A program made the position numbers and the translations under genes. From positions 1 to 34,577 of the IMG/VR virus record IMGVR_UViG_3300004807_000009: a stretch of 34,577 nt of DNA; one strand, 5' to 3'. Origin of the DNA: a virus. Below are positions 1-7,267 of the stretch, in pieces; the stretch's first letter is position 1, and each line of letters starts with the position of its first letter. Under the pieces are notes generated by a model that saw nothing but the letters and a program-made list of their open reading frames with translations, did no database searches and was not told the origin of the DNA.

Positions 1-122
1 ATGAGGAAATAGAATCTGCGTGGTTTAAAGTTTTTAAACCCGAATCTGGAATAGGAAAAAATATAACTAATGGAGTTTACGAATTTGCAAGAGCAATACT
101 AAAGAAAGGAAGTGAAAAATGA
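1..122 (+). CDS. 3' part of a small hypothetical protein that wraps the contig junction
   Basis: This frame enters the contig already open (first full codon at 3) and stops at TGA 120-122. Because bases 1-40 repeat bases 34538-34577, it is the end of the gene starting at 34357. Joined across the circle the gene is 303 nt and encodes 100 residues. This part covers the C-terminal 39 residues, lysine-rich and without a recognisable motif, ending KKGSEK. The stop overlaps the next start (ATG 119) in an ATGA, which supports the frame and translational coupling. Function unknown; an early, host-takeover or regulatory role is only an inference from its place in the early operon. Confidence 0.75.
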   Translation, partial: EEIESAWFKVFKPESGIGKNITNGVYEFARAILKKGSEK

Positions 123-301
123 CTGCAAATTATGTTGATGAATTGGTATGGATGGCAAAAAACAAAGGCGATAGTCTTTCAAGACAACTTGCAGACCTTG
201 TACGTCAACAAGCCCAAGAAATAGCAATGCTAAAACAAATTATTGATGCAAACAATTTACAGTCAGATATTGGGCAATTAAAGAAAGCGAGTGAACAATG
301 A
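119..301 (+). CDS. small hypothetical protein, predicted helical/coiled coil
   Basis: Encodes 60 residues. The start overlaps the previous stop (ATGA) and its own stop overlaps the next start at 298, so it sits in a tightly coupled run of small early genes. A purine-rich stretch (AAAGGAAG) about 6 nt upstream of the ATG is a good ribosome binding site. Residues 10-58 are rich in K, E, Q, A and L with heptad-like spacing, suggesting one long helix. No cysteine motif, membrane segment or catalytic motif is visible, and I do not recognise a family. Confidence 0.7.
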   Translation: MTANYVDELVWMAKNKGDSLSRQLADLVRQQAQEIAMLKQIIDANNLQSDIGQLKKASEQ

Positions 302-498
302 CAAAAGATATAGTAAATAGGCTTCAATGTAAAAAGTGTGGCGATGTTATTGAGTCTAAAACTCGGCATGATTTTGTGTGGTGCAAGTGTAAATCTATTT
401 TTGTTGATGGTGGTAAGGACTACTTTAGGCGAGGTGGAGATATTAAAGATATGATTGACCTTTCTGTTTATTTAGATGATAAAGAAAGTGAATCATAA
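298..498 (+). CDS. zinc-ribbon-like small protein
   Basis: Encodes 66 residues. Four cysteines form a likely zinc knuckle pair: C11-x2-C14 and C29-x-C31, separated by a short basic/aromatic loop. After the ribbon come a GGKDYFRRGG segment and an acidic tail. Small phage proteins with this C-x2-C, C-x-C pattern and a following DGG motif are common as uncharacterised early genes; zinc binding is inferred from spacing only. It starts inside the previous stop (ATGA). It could bind nucleic acid or a host protein, but nothing in the sequence decides this. Confidence 0.75.
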   Translation: MTKDIVNRLQCKKCGDVIESKTRHDFVWCKCKSIFVDGGKDYFRRGGDIKDMIDLSVYLDDKESES

Positions 499-553
499 AT
501 GAATCAATAGAGGCTTAATGCAAAATATATGATACAAAGAAAGGCACAAAAAA

Positions 554-637
554 ATGGTACGATTTTGTATAGGTATTGGGATGTTTTTATGTGGGATTGT
601 AATTTTAATGACTGAAATAATAAGGAATATAAAATGA
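554..637 (+). CDS. tiny single-span membrane peptide (27 aa)
   Basis: ATG at 554 opens a 27-residue frame whose stop TGA (635-637) overlaps the ATG of the next gene (634) in an ATGA, the coupling seen between neighbouring genes. Residues 4-19 are almost wholly hydrophobic with several glycines, followed by a short charged tail, as in a one-pass membrane peptide. A GAAAGG stretch lies about 8 nt upstream. A competing 28-residue frame from 529 has no such overlap. It is too short for homology; the case rests on overlap and hydrophobicity. Confidence 0.4.
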   Translation: MVRFCIGIGMFLCGIVILMTEIIRNIK

Positions 638-828
638 CGCAACATCAAATAATTGTAAAACTGGCCAAGAAACGCTGGATAAGCCCACTAGACGCATTTT
701 TAGAAGGTGGTGGTATGAAGCTATCAACTAGAGTTGGAGAGCTGCGTAAGGCAGGTTATACCATTTTAGATAAATGGCATAAATCAAAAGAATACAAACT
801 TTATAAATGCATAGGTGAACCTAAATGA
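634..828 (+). CDS. helix-turn-helix domain small protein
   Basis: Encodes 64 residues. The layout (ISPLDAF... followed by LSTRVGELRKAGYTI and a basic C-terminal strand with YKLY) matches the short winged-HTH proteins found in many phages, in which a SxLEA-type helix precedes an R-x2-ELRKAGY recognition helix. DNA binding and an early regulatory role follow from the family, not from direct evidence here. Both ends overlap neighbours (ATGA at 634 and at 825), so it is made together with the flanking small proteins. Confidence 0.75.
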   Translation: MTQHQIIVKLAKKRWISPLDAFLEGGGMKLSTRVGELRKAGYTILDKWHKSKEYKLYKCIGEPK

Positions 829-1025
829 AAGCATTTCCAACAGAACATCCAATATCAGGATCATTGGGACTTTACGCAGATGGCATGGATTTAAGAGATT
901 ACTTTGCTGCTAAAGCACTTCATGGATTATTAGCTGCTGAACAAGTTGGCGAATATAGTAATGAACACGTTGCAGAAATTTCTTATGTTATAGCTGATGC
1001 AATGATGAAAGCAAGAGAACAATGA
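825..1025 (+). CDS. conserved small phage protein (GM-LRDYFAAKAL type)
   Basis: Encodes 66 residues. The centre, GMDLRDYFAAKALHGLLAAE, followed by a helix with IADAMMKARE, is a pattern I recognise from many unannotated small phage proteins; no function is established for it to my knowledge. It is predicted to be all-helical and soluble. The start overlaps the HTH gene stop and its TGA (1023-1025) overlaps the start of the next gene at 1022, so translation is coupled on both sides. Confidence 0.7.
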   Translation: MKAFPTEHPISGSLGLYADGMDLRDYFAAKALHGLLAAEQVGEYSNEHVAEISYVIADAMMKAREQ

Positions 1026-1192
1026 AACCACATCCAGAATCTAAATATACAAATGACAACCCACCGTACAAAGATAAAAAATGGGTTTATAACGATTCTT
1101 TACGAACTAATGTAGCAAAAGTTTTTAATAAATCAAATTTTTACAGAGATTGGGTAGTTACCAACGCTATAAAACTTTCACAAAAAAATTAA
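1022..1192 (+). CDS. small basic hypothetical protein, last gene of the early operon
   Basis: Encodes 56 residues, starting at ATG 1022 (ATGA overlap with the previous stop) and ending TAA 1190-1192. It is rich in N, K, Y and W with a proline-rich N-terminus (KPHPESKYTNDNPPYKDKKW) and contains an RDWVVTNAIK segment. It is the last gene of the rightward transcript: its stop overlaps by 4 nt the stop of the leftward gene at 1189. No terminator hairpin is visible between the converging transcripts. Family not recognised. Confidence 0.6.
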   Translation: MKPHPESKYTNDNPPYKDKKWVYNDSLRTNVAKVFNKSNFYRDWVVTNAIKLSQKN

Positions 1193-1389
1193 TACTTCCG
1201 CATATTAGGCAATGGCGCATCTTTCTGATCTGAAGGATGTGCCTTGTCAGCAGGTAAACTCATGTGTTTGTCTAGCTTCTTTTCTAAACGCACTAATTCA
1301 TTGTGTTCTTTTTTTTCATGCTCACGTTCAACTACATAGTGACCTTTTTTAGATTCGTAATGTTTGCCATCAATTTTAAAGTTTGCCAT
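1189..1389 (-). CDS. small charged hypothetical protein downstream of the endolysin
   Basis: Encodes 66 residues, very rich in K, E and H, with an EREHEKKEHNELVRLEKKLDKH stretch likely to form a charged helix. It starts inside the end of the endolysin gene (overlap 1376-1389) in another frame and is the last gene of the long leftward late operon. Small lysine-rich proteins in this position are common in podoviruses but have no assigned function. Confidence 0.6.
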   Translation of the reverse strand: MANFKIDGKHYESKKGHYVVEREHEKKEHNELVRLEKKLDKHMSLPADKAHPSDQKDAPLPNMRKY

Positions 1390-1897
1390 CTATAAATTCC
1401 TTTGCGTTGTTAAGTACATCTTGACATCTGTTTAACCATCCTTGACCAAATACACTAAATGTTTTAAGTGATCTATAAAACTGTTCTTTTTGCGTAGTAA
1501 ATTTTGTTAGTAATCTGTCAACTGGAGTAATGTTTAATGCGTTTATTACATTAGGGCCAATCACACCGTCTGGCACACATCCTAATGACTGTTGCAAAAG
1601 ACGCACCGCACGACCAACTCCCATATTAACCGCAGCATCAAACAATAAATAATCTAAGCCAATAGGCATTTTGTCGCATCCTGCCGATTCCCAATACAAT
1701 GCTTTATAAAATGGTGTGACATCTTCTACAGTCAGTTTTGCCATTTCTCCATCTTCTACTGGTCGTTTAAGCCAAGTTGACCAAGCATTGCGAGTAACCC
1801 CACGCATTGTTTCCCCACCAGGATCAGCAGGATTATTAACATATAACCCTTCTGATTTAAGTACGCAAGCTAAGGCTTTATCAAAATTACTTTGCAT
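1376..1897 (-). CDS. endolysin, GH108 family N-acetylmuramidase
   Basis: Encodes 173 residues, the usual length of the family. Residues 6-36 carry the signature: a likely catalytic Glu16 in KSEG, then a conserved NPADPGGETMRGVT segment (about 22-35). The C-terminal half includes the peptidoglycan-binding-like stretch GCVPDGVIGPNVINAL. The reaction expected of GH108 enzymes is hydrolysis of the glycan backbone of peptidoglycan at lysis. No signal peptide is visible, so release through a holin lesion is expected. It overlaps the Rz-like gene by 11 nt and sits with spanin and holin genes in one lysis block. Confidence 0.92.
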   Translation of the reverse strand: MQSNFDKALACVLKSEGLYVNNPADPGGETMRGVTRNAWSTWLKRPVEDGEMAKLTVEDVTPFYKALYWESAGCDKMPIGLDYLLFDAAVNMGVGRAVRLLQQSLGCVPDGVIGPNVINALNITPVDRLLTKFTTQKEQFYRSLKTFSVFGQGWLNRCQDVLNNAKEFIDGKL

Positions 1898-2303
1898 TGA
1901 TTACACCTTGTTCAATAATCCATTGTTGTAATGCGTTTAATTGTTCGGTTGTTTCTGCACATTGTTGAGTAAATACTGGGTCGGGGCTGGTTTCATTAGC
2001 TCCGCTGGAGGGGTTGGGAACGCTGGACACTTCACCGCTATTGGTGTCGATGAACACCCTGCGAGCATACACACTCCTAATATTAGCAATTTGCTTTTCA
2101 TAATCCACCTTAATTTGTTGATTAATTAATTCTCCCTGTTTTGCAATTTCTTGATTATGCGCTTCTTGTTCCTTAGCCACCGCTTCTACTTCAGCTTTAA
2201 ATGTATTATATTTGTCTGCTTCATGGTTTCCATACAAAATACCACCTGTCGCACAAGCAATTAAAGCAGCATAAATATAAAACTTAATTGGCAGGGGGAA
2301 CAT
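1887..2303 (-). CDS. Rz: Rz-like inner-membrane spanin subunit
   Basis: Encodes 138 residues from ATG 2303, chosen because AGGAG lies 9 nt upstream; the longer open frame reaching 2375 starts with a spurious leader. Residues about 6-24 form an N-terminal membrane anchor, followed by a long K/E/Q-rich helix in the periplasm, the i-spanin design. Embedded in its 3' half, in another frame, is a complete Rz1-type lipoprotein gene (1937-2101). Together they would span the periplasm and disrupt or fuse the outer membrane, the last step of lysis of a Gram-negative host. It overlaps both the holin candidate and the endolysin. Confidence 0.85.
   Translation of the reverse strand: MFPLPIKFYIYAALIACATGGILYGNHEADKYNTFKAEVEAVAKEQEAHNQEIAKQGELINQQIKVDYEKQIANIRSVYARRVFIDTNSGEVSSVPNPSSGANETSPDPVFTQQCAETTEQLNALQQWIIEQGVINAK
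1937..2101 (-). CDS. Rz1: Rz1-like outer-membrane spanin lipoprotein, nested in Rz
   Basis: Encodes 54 residues in a different frame wholly inside the Rz-like gene. The N-terminus is a textbook lipoprotein signal: MKSK, a hydrophobic stretch, then the lipobox LAGC with Cys16. The mature part is short and proline-rich (CPAFPTPPAELMKPAP), typical of o-spanins. AAGGTGG lies just upstream of the ATG. After cleavage and lipidation at Cys16 it would sit in the outer membrane and pair with Rz. It is often missed in annotation because of size and nesting, but the combination of lipobox, proline content and position is hard to get by chance. Confidence 0.9.
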   Translation of the reverse strand: MKSKLLILGVCMLAGCSSTPIAVKCPAFPTPPAELMKPAPTQYLLNNVQKQPNN

Positions 2304-2526
2304 CTGGTTCAGCTCCTGATAGTTGTTTGCCAGCAACACCAGCTGCATGAGCCCCTGCATTAATACCAAAAGCACTTGCTAATTCAGTTAAACTAATTTG
2401 ATGCCCACCATAAATTAAATAAATAGCAGCGCCGCCAATAAAAAAGAAACTTAACACAAATGACCACTTCCATGCATCATGCGTTGTATTGTCTTTGCCT
2501 GTTAAAATATGTTTTATAAATTCCAT
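2284..2526 (-). CDS. holin candidate, single membrane span
   Basis: Encodes 80 residues. After a charged start (LTGKDNTTHDAWKW) comes one strong membrane segment at about residues 20-40, then a small Gly/Ala-rich domain with FGINAGAHAAGVAGKQ. Small proteins with an LTGKD start, one span and a Gly/Ala-rich tail beside endolysins are commonly called holin-like in podoviruses. AAAGGA precedes the ATG. Its stop overlaps the Rz start region by 20 nt. Holin function is inferred from size, topology and neighbours; the tiny membrane peptides upstream are competing candidates. Confidence 0.65.
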   Translation of the reverse strand: MEFIKHILTGKDNTTHDAWKWSFVLSFFFIGGAAIYLIYGGHQISLTELASAFGINAGAHAAGVAGKQLSGAEPDVPPAN

Positions 2527-2527
2527 A

Positions 2528-2605
2528 TCAATCCTTTAATAAAATAATTGCAATAATGCACACTAAGGCAAATATTAACCATATTTTAAACACTTCATCA
2601 TCCAC
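2528..2605 (-). CDS. tiny membrane peptide with GTG start (25 aa)
   Basis: A GTG at 2605 with AAGGA 8 nt upstream opens a 25-residue frame ending at 2528, one base before the next gene's ATG (2526). The peptide has an acidic N-terminus (DDEVFK), a hydrophobic segment of about 17 residues and a KD tail, so it should cross the membrane once. It overlaps the end of the 58-residue gene by 8 nt. It may modulate the holin, as small antiholin-type peptides do, but that is speculation. Confidence 0.45.
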   Translation of the reverse strand: MDDEVFKIWLIFALVCIIAIILLKD

Positions 2606-2774
2606 GCACAATATCCTTTTTGGTACGTTCTTCAGTTATTGTTCTTGTTATTTTGAATCGTATTGGTTTGGGTTTTTTGGTTAATTGACGTATTTCCCAA
2701 TTTAAAAACAAAATATAACCCCAAATAAACAATTCAAAAATAAATACGGTAAACCAATATTTTGTCCAATTCAT
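2598..2774 (-). CDS. small membrane protein, basic C-terminal tail (58 aa)
   Basis: ATG 2774 overlaps the stop of the upstream gene in an ATGA. The 58-residue product has an aromatic membrane segment at about residues 6-25 and then a strongly basic tail (RQLTKKPKPIRFKITRT), so the tail should face the cytoplasm. It lies between a coiled-coil membrane protein and a 25-residue membrane peptide in the lysis block. No family recognised; participation in lysis is an inference from neighbours. Confidence 0.6.
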   Translation of the reverse strand: MNWTKYWFTVFIFELFIWGYILFLNWEIRQLTKKPKPIRFKITRTITEERTKKDIVRG

Positions 2775-3217
2775 ACCACATTAAACCAATAAAGCAAACA
2801 AGTAACAATAAAAGCAGCAAACCAACAATAAAATTGAACACGTTGTACGTCTTTTAATTTATGGCCGTAATACTTTGCGTTTTCTTTTTGTTCTTTTTCA
2901 ACTATAGCTCGTAATTCTAAAACCTTTGCCCATTCTTTTGCGCCATACTTTTTTTTAAAATCTATTTCAGCTTTGTTTTCTGCAATAATGATATTTTTTT
3001 GTGACTCGTATTCTTGTATTGCTTTATAAATTAATGAATTTTCTTTTGCTTCATCTAATGCATCATGCCGTTTTTTGTTTTGTAACTGTTCTTGCGCTAC
3101 TTCTACTCCATCATGCTGTATGTTTTCAATTGTTTTAGTTAGGCTTTTACCAGCTTCACGAGCTTGATTTAATTCTTCACTTAATGATTTTGCGCTTTCA
3201 GCAATTGGGTTTGACAC
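2771..3217 (-). CDS. C-terminally membrane-anchored coiled-coil protein
   Basis: Encodes 148 residues from GTG 3217, preferred over the upstream TTG (3232) because AGG lies 8 nt before it and it follows the previous stop (3219) closely. Residues about 5-120 are a long charged helix rich in K, E, Q and A; the last 20 or so form a single membrane span ending at the C-terminus. The design is a tail-anchored coiled coil, the reverse of Rz. It lies in the lysis block next to an XhlA-like protein. A role in membrane disruption or in anchoring a complex is possible; no family is recognised. Confidence 0.6.
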   Translation of the reverse strand: MSNPIAESAKSLSEELNQAREAGKSLTKTIENIQHDGVEVAQEQLQNKKRHDALDEAKENSLIYKAIQEYESQKNIIIAENKAEIDFKKKYGAKEWAKVLELRAIVEKEQKENAKYYGHKLKDVQRVQFYCWFAAFIVTCLLYWFNVV

Positions 3218-3218
3218 A

Positions 3219-3431
3219 TTATTTACCTGCAAATAAATGTGTTATATATCCAATAAACGTACTTAATGCAGATACAACCATCATACCAACCCAAAAACCA
3301 CCACGACCTTTATTCGCCATAGCAAGTAATTCTTTAATGTCTTGTCGCATTTCAGCTACTTCTTTTTCCATAGCTTCGACTTTTTGCCACATTACACCTA
3401 CTTTAACTGGGTCAATATCAAATTCAGACAT
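3219..3431 (-). CDS. XhlA-like small coiled-coil membrane protein
   Basis: Encodes 70 residues. An acidic N-terminus leads into a short heptad-type helix (residues 13-38), then a glycine-rich turn and one membrane span at about 46-66. Coiled coil followed by one C-terminal span is the layout of haemolysin XhlA-type proteins found next to phage holins and endolysins; XhlA works with a holin partner in Bacillus. The start overlaps the stop of the 778-residue ejection protein gene (TAATG). Assignment is by layout only. Confidence 0.55.
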   Translation of the reverse strand: MSEFDIDPVKVGVMWQKVEAMEKEVAEMRQDIKELLAMANKGRGGFWVGMMVVSALSTFIGYITHLFAGK

Positions 3432-5767
3432 TATTTTTGTTTTCCAAATTCTAAAAAGTCTTTAATCATAGTCATTTTTTGTGCATTTTTTCTTTTTTCT
3501 AAAAGGTTTTTGCCAATCATTGTTGCACCACTTACAATTGGAGCTGGAACTCCTGTAATTAATCCAGTTAATGCTGTTTCTCCACCCATAGTAGCTAATG
3601 CCGCCAATAGACTTGATGATGTTCCACTAGGATTTGTAGTATCTCTAGGAATTGTTTGTAAATCTTTAGTAACTTCATTAAGTGTTCGATAATGCTCGGC
3701 ATTTTTTTTGCCAAACAATAAATCTAATTTATCACTTTTATCTAAAGCAGATATTACAGAATCTAAATTTCTTGTATTAACATAAGGTTTTCCGTTAATA
3801 TCTAATTGAACTCCATTAGTTGCACGATTTTTAATATGTTGAGCAACATGACCACGCAATTCATTTTTAATTGTTTGTCCTTCAGGCCCTAATTCATCTA
3901 AAACATTAAACAAATGAGTAATATCTTCTGCCGTTCCTTTAATCATTACTTTATCGTTAAGATCAGCTAAAGCATTTTTATATTCTTTTCCTGTTTTACC
4001 AATAATATCTTGCACAATTGAATTGTCATTAAATTTATCATTTAATTTAATATTTTCATCTCTTGCTAAACGATAATTTTCACCACCCTTACCTTCTGTA
4101 ACTGCATCAATTTGTTTATTAATTTCTTTTGCAAAATGACCGTTTGTAGGTGAACTTTGAGATAAAGTATTATTTAATTTTCTAATTTCTTCTAAATCAT
4201 TAATTGTTATATTGCCTTCTTTATCAAGAAGTTTTTTTAATTTAACTTTTGCACTTGTAATTACTGGCGCATTTATTTCTTCTGCCTCTAATGAATCTAA
4301 ATATTTTTGTACTGGCGCAGCATTTACTAATTCAGCAGTTTCGCCTTCTGCTTTTGCTTTGTTATATGCTGTTTCAACTTTTTGTTTTTGTGCATCTCTA
4401 GCTTTTTCTACTGATGTACGCAACATTTTACCTACTGTTGATGGTTGCGCTTCAGTATATTCTGCTCCAGTTTCATGAACCAAGTGATCTAAATTTTGCT
4501 GTATTTTGGCATTATCATTTGCGTACTTTTCTTGAAATAATTGTCCAAATACAGGATCTTTAGTAGTTTCTCTAGCAAATCTAACATCGGCAGGATGTCT
4601 TGTTACTTGGCTACGTTCTAATTCAATTGGAATTGGTAATTCATTTGCTCTAGCAATTCTTAATGCTCCCTGATCTAATTCGGCTGCGCCTACACTTCTT
4701 AAATTTGGGTTTTCCGCAGGGTTTATATCAACTAAATCTTTTGCTTTATTTTTAATATTTTCAAATTGTTCATTTAATTTAATTTTTGTATTTTCTAATG
4801 CTGGAGAAATTGCTTCTGCACCAGCCGTAACAGATTTACCCAAAATAGGTGCTAATTTAATACCTGCCGCATTAGCAAACCATGAAATATCTTCTTTAGG
4901 TAAACCTGTTTGCTGAGCAATATAAGAAATCGGTTTGTCAGCATATTGACCTATAGTGTCCAATATCTTTGTTGCAGCTTCTGCTTTATAAACTGGGTCA
5001 TTAGTGATTCCAAATGCTTTACCTAATGGTTTACCCATATAATTTTCTACACGGTTTAATGCTTCTTGTGCAGTTTTTCCATCTCCAAATGTATCAACAA
5101 GTTTAGCAAATGGTGTAGCAATAAATTTACCTGCGCCCAATAATCCACCATAAGCAACATCAGCTTTAGCTGCTATGTCTTTACCAAGAAAACTTGGATT
5201 AGTTAAATTGTTAAAAGTGTTTTGTAAAGTATCTTTAGTTGAAAGTTGTTCTTGCGCTGATGGTTCTTTATTAGATTCAATATTTGGGTCTAAATATTTT
5301 TTAAAAGGCAAATTTACTTCATTATTATCTGGGCTTTCAGATGTACCCCTTATTTCAATTTCTAAAGGTGGTGAATATTTTGGATCTAAAACTGTGTGAA
5401 CTGGGTCTGCTTTTCCTAATGGCCGATGTAAACCATATTGGTTTAAAAATTCTTCTGGAACTTCAGTAGATATATCAGCAGCATCTGTATGAAAATATTC
5501 TTTATCAGGATATTTAGAAGGATCAATAGGCATATAAATGCCTTTTTCACCACGTTTATGCCTATTATATAAATCTTGTTGTTCTGCTCGTGACCTTACT
5601 TTGCTAGTAATAGGTAAATCTTTACCATATTGTTCTTTATAAGCAGATTGCGCTTGTTCTAACCTTGATGCTAATTCAGGATTTAATTGAGCATTAGGAT
5701 TGGCTTCAACAACAGGCTTATCTGTAGATAAATAACTATAAGCTGGCTTAACAAGGTCATCAACCAT
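3431..5767 (-). CDS. large ejection protein with N-terminal M15-type peptidoglycan peptidase domain
   Basis: Encodes 778 residues. Residues about 28-128 resemble D-Ala-D-Ala carboxypeptidase/endopeptidase (M15/VanY/CwlK-like) domains: KVRSRAEQQDLY at 57-68, FHTDAADIS at 92-100 and DPVH at 121-124, which give plausible zinc ligands His93, Asp98 and His124. The rest is mostly helical, with a hydrophobic Ala/Gly stretch near 715-752, as in P22 gp16-like proteins injected with DNA. It is the last and largest of three ejection-type genes. Expected role: carried in the virion, ejected first, opening the peptidoglycan and helping form the DNA channel. The enzymatic assignment is by motif; P22 gp16 equivalence is by position. 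Confidence 0.75.
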   Translation of the reverse strand: MVDDLVKPAYSYLSTDKPVVEANPNAQLNPELASRLEQAQSAYKEQYGKDLPITSKVRSRAEQQDLYNRHKRGEKGIYMPIDPSKYPDKEYFHTDAADISTEVPEEFLNQYGLHRPLGKADPVHTVLDPKYSPPLEIEIRGTSESPDNNEVNLPFKKYLDPNIESNKEPSAQEQLSTKDTLQNTFNNLTNPSFLGKDIAAKADVAYGGLLGAGKFIATPFAKLVDTFGDGKTAQEALNRVENYMGKPLGKAFGITNDPVYKAEAATKILDTIGQYADKPISYIAQQTGLPKEDISWFANAAGIKLAPILGKSVTAGAEAISPALENTKIKLNEQFENIKNKAKDLVDINPAENPNLRSVGAAELDQGALRIARANELPIPIELERSQVTRHPADVRFARETTKDPVFGQLFQEKYANDNAKIQQNLDHLVHETGAEYTEAQPSTVGKMLRTSVEKARDAQKQKVETAYNKAKAEGETAELVNAAPVQKYLDSLEAEEINAPVITSAKVKLKKLLDKEGNITINDLEEIRKLNNTLSQSSPTNGHFAKEINKQIDAVTEGKGGENYRLARDENIKLNDKFNDNSIVQDIIGKTGKEYKNALADLNDKVMIKGTAEDITHLFNVLDELGPEGQTIKNELRGHVAQHIKNRATNGVQLDINGKPYVNTRNLDSVISALDKSDKLDLLFGKKNAEHYRTLNEVTKDLQTIPRDTTNPSGTSSSLLAALATMGGETALTGLITGVPAPIVSGATMIGKNLLEKRKNAQKMTMIKDFLEFGKQK

Positions 5768-7257
5768 TATTGAAATTTACCTTGTTCTAAACGGTGAATA
5801 TTTTCATATTTTTGATCAAATTCTTTTCTTTGGTCTTTTGGTATGGAATTATAAATTCTGCTAATTTCTTCTTTCTTTTTCGCTTCAGGTAATGATGATA
5901 TTGCAATACTATCCATTTGAAATATTCTAGTATCGTAATTAGACATAAATGTTGACTTGTAATTATTTGTATGAATAGATCCGTTTACTTCACCGTACTT
6001 ATCTCTAAATTGTTTTAATCCTTTGGTATAAGCATCTTGCGCATAAGCAACTGCACCAGCTCTTGAAATAATATCTTTTAAAGCACCTTCTGTAATATCT
6101 TTACTGCCTGATACTACTTGTTGATCTGCTCTTGCTTGATCTGTTGTTGCTTTACCAAAAGTATCCGCATTTGATAAATAAACACGCATAATGTTTTTTT
6201 CTAATTTATCTGCTGTTTCGCTACCAAAAACACCTCTTACTCCACCACGCAATACTTGGGCAGGTTTGTTACCAAAAGCTGCGCCAAGATTTTCATAAAC
6301 ACCATTTATGTTTTGTAATTGTTCTTTAGATTGCGCTTGTTGTGCTGTATTTGCACTAAACTCTTTTTGTCCATTTTCATATAAGGGTGTTTGATAATCA
6401 TTTAATTGCATTTGTGATCCGCCTGGACCTGTGTAATCAAATGTTTTATCCATTTGTACAAGTTTTGGATGCGCAGGATTTACATTAGCATTTGGTTGCA
6501 TACTTTCTTGACCTGTTCCAACTTGTATTAATTTTCCTTCATTATTAACAATGTATTTATTCCCTTTAACATCAACAATTTGTTTAGGAATCTGTTGCTC
6601 ATATTGTGTGCCTGGTATTGCTTGACCTTGTGGCACATTTGAAAATGGATTTGTATTTACCGTTTGCCCACCAGCACCTGTATTTACTGCAATACCTGAT
6701 GGTGTTAATGCAGATGTTCGTGACTCAGGTGTCAAACCTAAAATATGACGTTGTTTTAAATAATCTTGTAAATGTGCAGGATCATTTTGTGCAATATCAA
6801 TGTAAGGTTGAATTAATTTAACAGCTGTTTGTTGATCAATTCCTGCTTCTTGACCTTGTTGAATACCCCATTTCGTAATATTTTGAACCAATTTATTTTT
6901 ATCAATTTTTGTTGGATCTTTAGCGGCTTCTACAACCATCGGATCAAATATTTTAGAAACATAACCATTTGCTATTGCTGCTTGTTTTTTTGTATTTAAA
7001 TCAATTCCGCTTGATTCAGTAGATTGTTCTTTTGTTTTTGCTTCTAATGGTGCTATTTGTTCTGCTAAATTTGCTTCAATTTGTGATTTTTTGGAACGAG
7101 CTTGTTCACCAGCAATCATAGCTGGATACAATTCTTTGAGTTTTAATAACTCATAAGAAGATTTTTGTAAATTTAACATATCAGCTAATGAAATATTTTT
7201 TTGCGGTTGAGCAGTTTTATAAATATCACCACTAGCTACGTTTGCAATTTCTGGCAT
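5767..7257 (-). CDS. internal virion/DNA ejection protein (P22 gp20-like position)
   Basis: Encodes 496 residues. The N-terminal 100 residues form a long amphipathic helix rich in K, E, Q and A; the middle is low-complexity (N, Q, G, P); the C-terminal third is helical again. This matches the design of P22 gp20-type ejection proteins, which leave the capsid with the DNA and help it through the envelope. It lies between the gp7-like and gp16-like genes, the P22 order 7-20-16. AAAGGA stands 6 nt before the ATG, and its stop overlaps the next start (TAATGG). Sequence similarity is weak by eye, so the call leans on gene order. Confidence 0.65.
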   Translation of the reverse strand: MPEIANVASGDIYKTAQPQKNISLADMLNLQKSSYELLKLKELYPAMIAGEQARSKKSQIEANLAEQIAPLEAKTKEQSTESSGIDLNTKKQAAIANGYVSKIFDPMVVEAAKDPTKIDKNKLVQNITKWGIQQGQEAGIDQQTAVKLIQPYIDIAQNDPAHLQDYLKQRHILGLTPESRTSALTPSGIAVNTGAGGQTVNTNPFSNVPQGQAIPGTQYEQQIPKQIVDVKGNKYIVNNEGKLIQVGTGQESMQPNANVNPAHPKLVQMDKTFDYTGPGGSQMQLNDYQTPLYENGQKEFSANTAQQAQSKEQLQNINGVYENLGAAFGNKPAQVLRGGVRGVFGSETADKLEKNIMRVYLSNADTFGKATTDQARADQQVVSGSKDITEGALKDIISRAGAVAYAQDAYTKGLKQFRDKYGEVNGSIHTNNYKSTFMSNYDTRIFQMDSIAISSLPEAKKKEEISRIYNSIPKDQRKEFDQKYENIHRLEQGKFQ

Positions 7258-7267
7258 AATTTATCCT

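Noticed and set aside
529-615. 28-residue + ORF between the zinc-ribbon and HTH genes
   Set aside because: The overlapping 27-residue frame (554-637) has an ATGA link to the next gene and a membrane segment; this one has neither.
1941-2129. 62-residue + strand ORF across the spanin genes
   Set aside because: Lies opposite the well-supported Rz/Rz1 pair and has no binding site.
3342-3692. 116-residue + strand ORF over the XhlA-like and ejection genes
   Set aside because: Antisense of two convincing genes; its hydrophobic look comes from complementing A-rich coding DNA.
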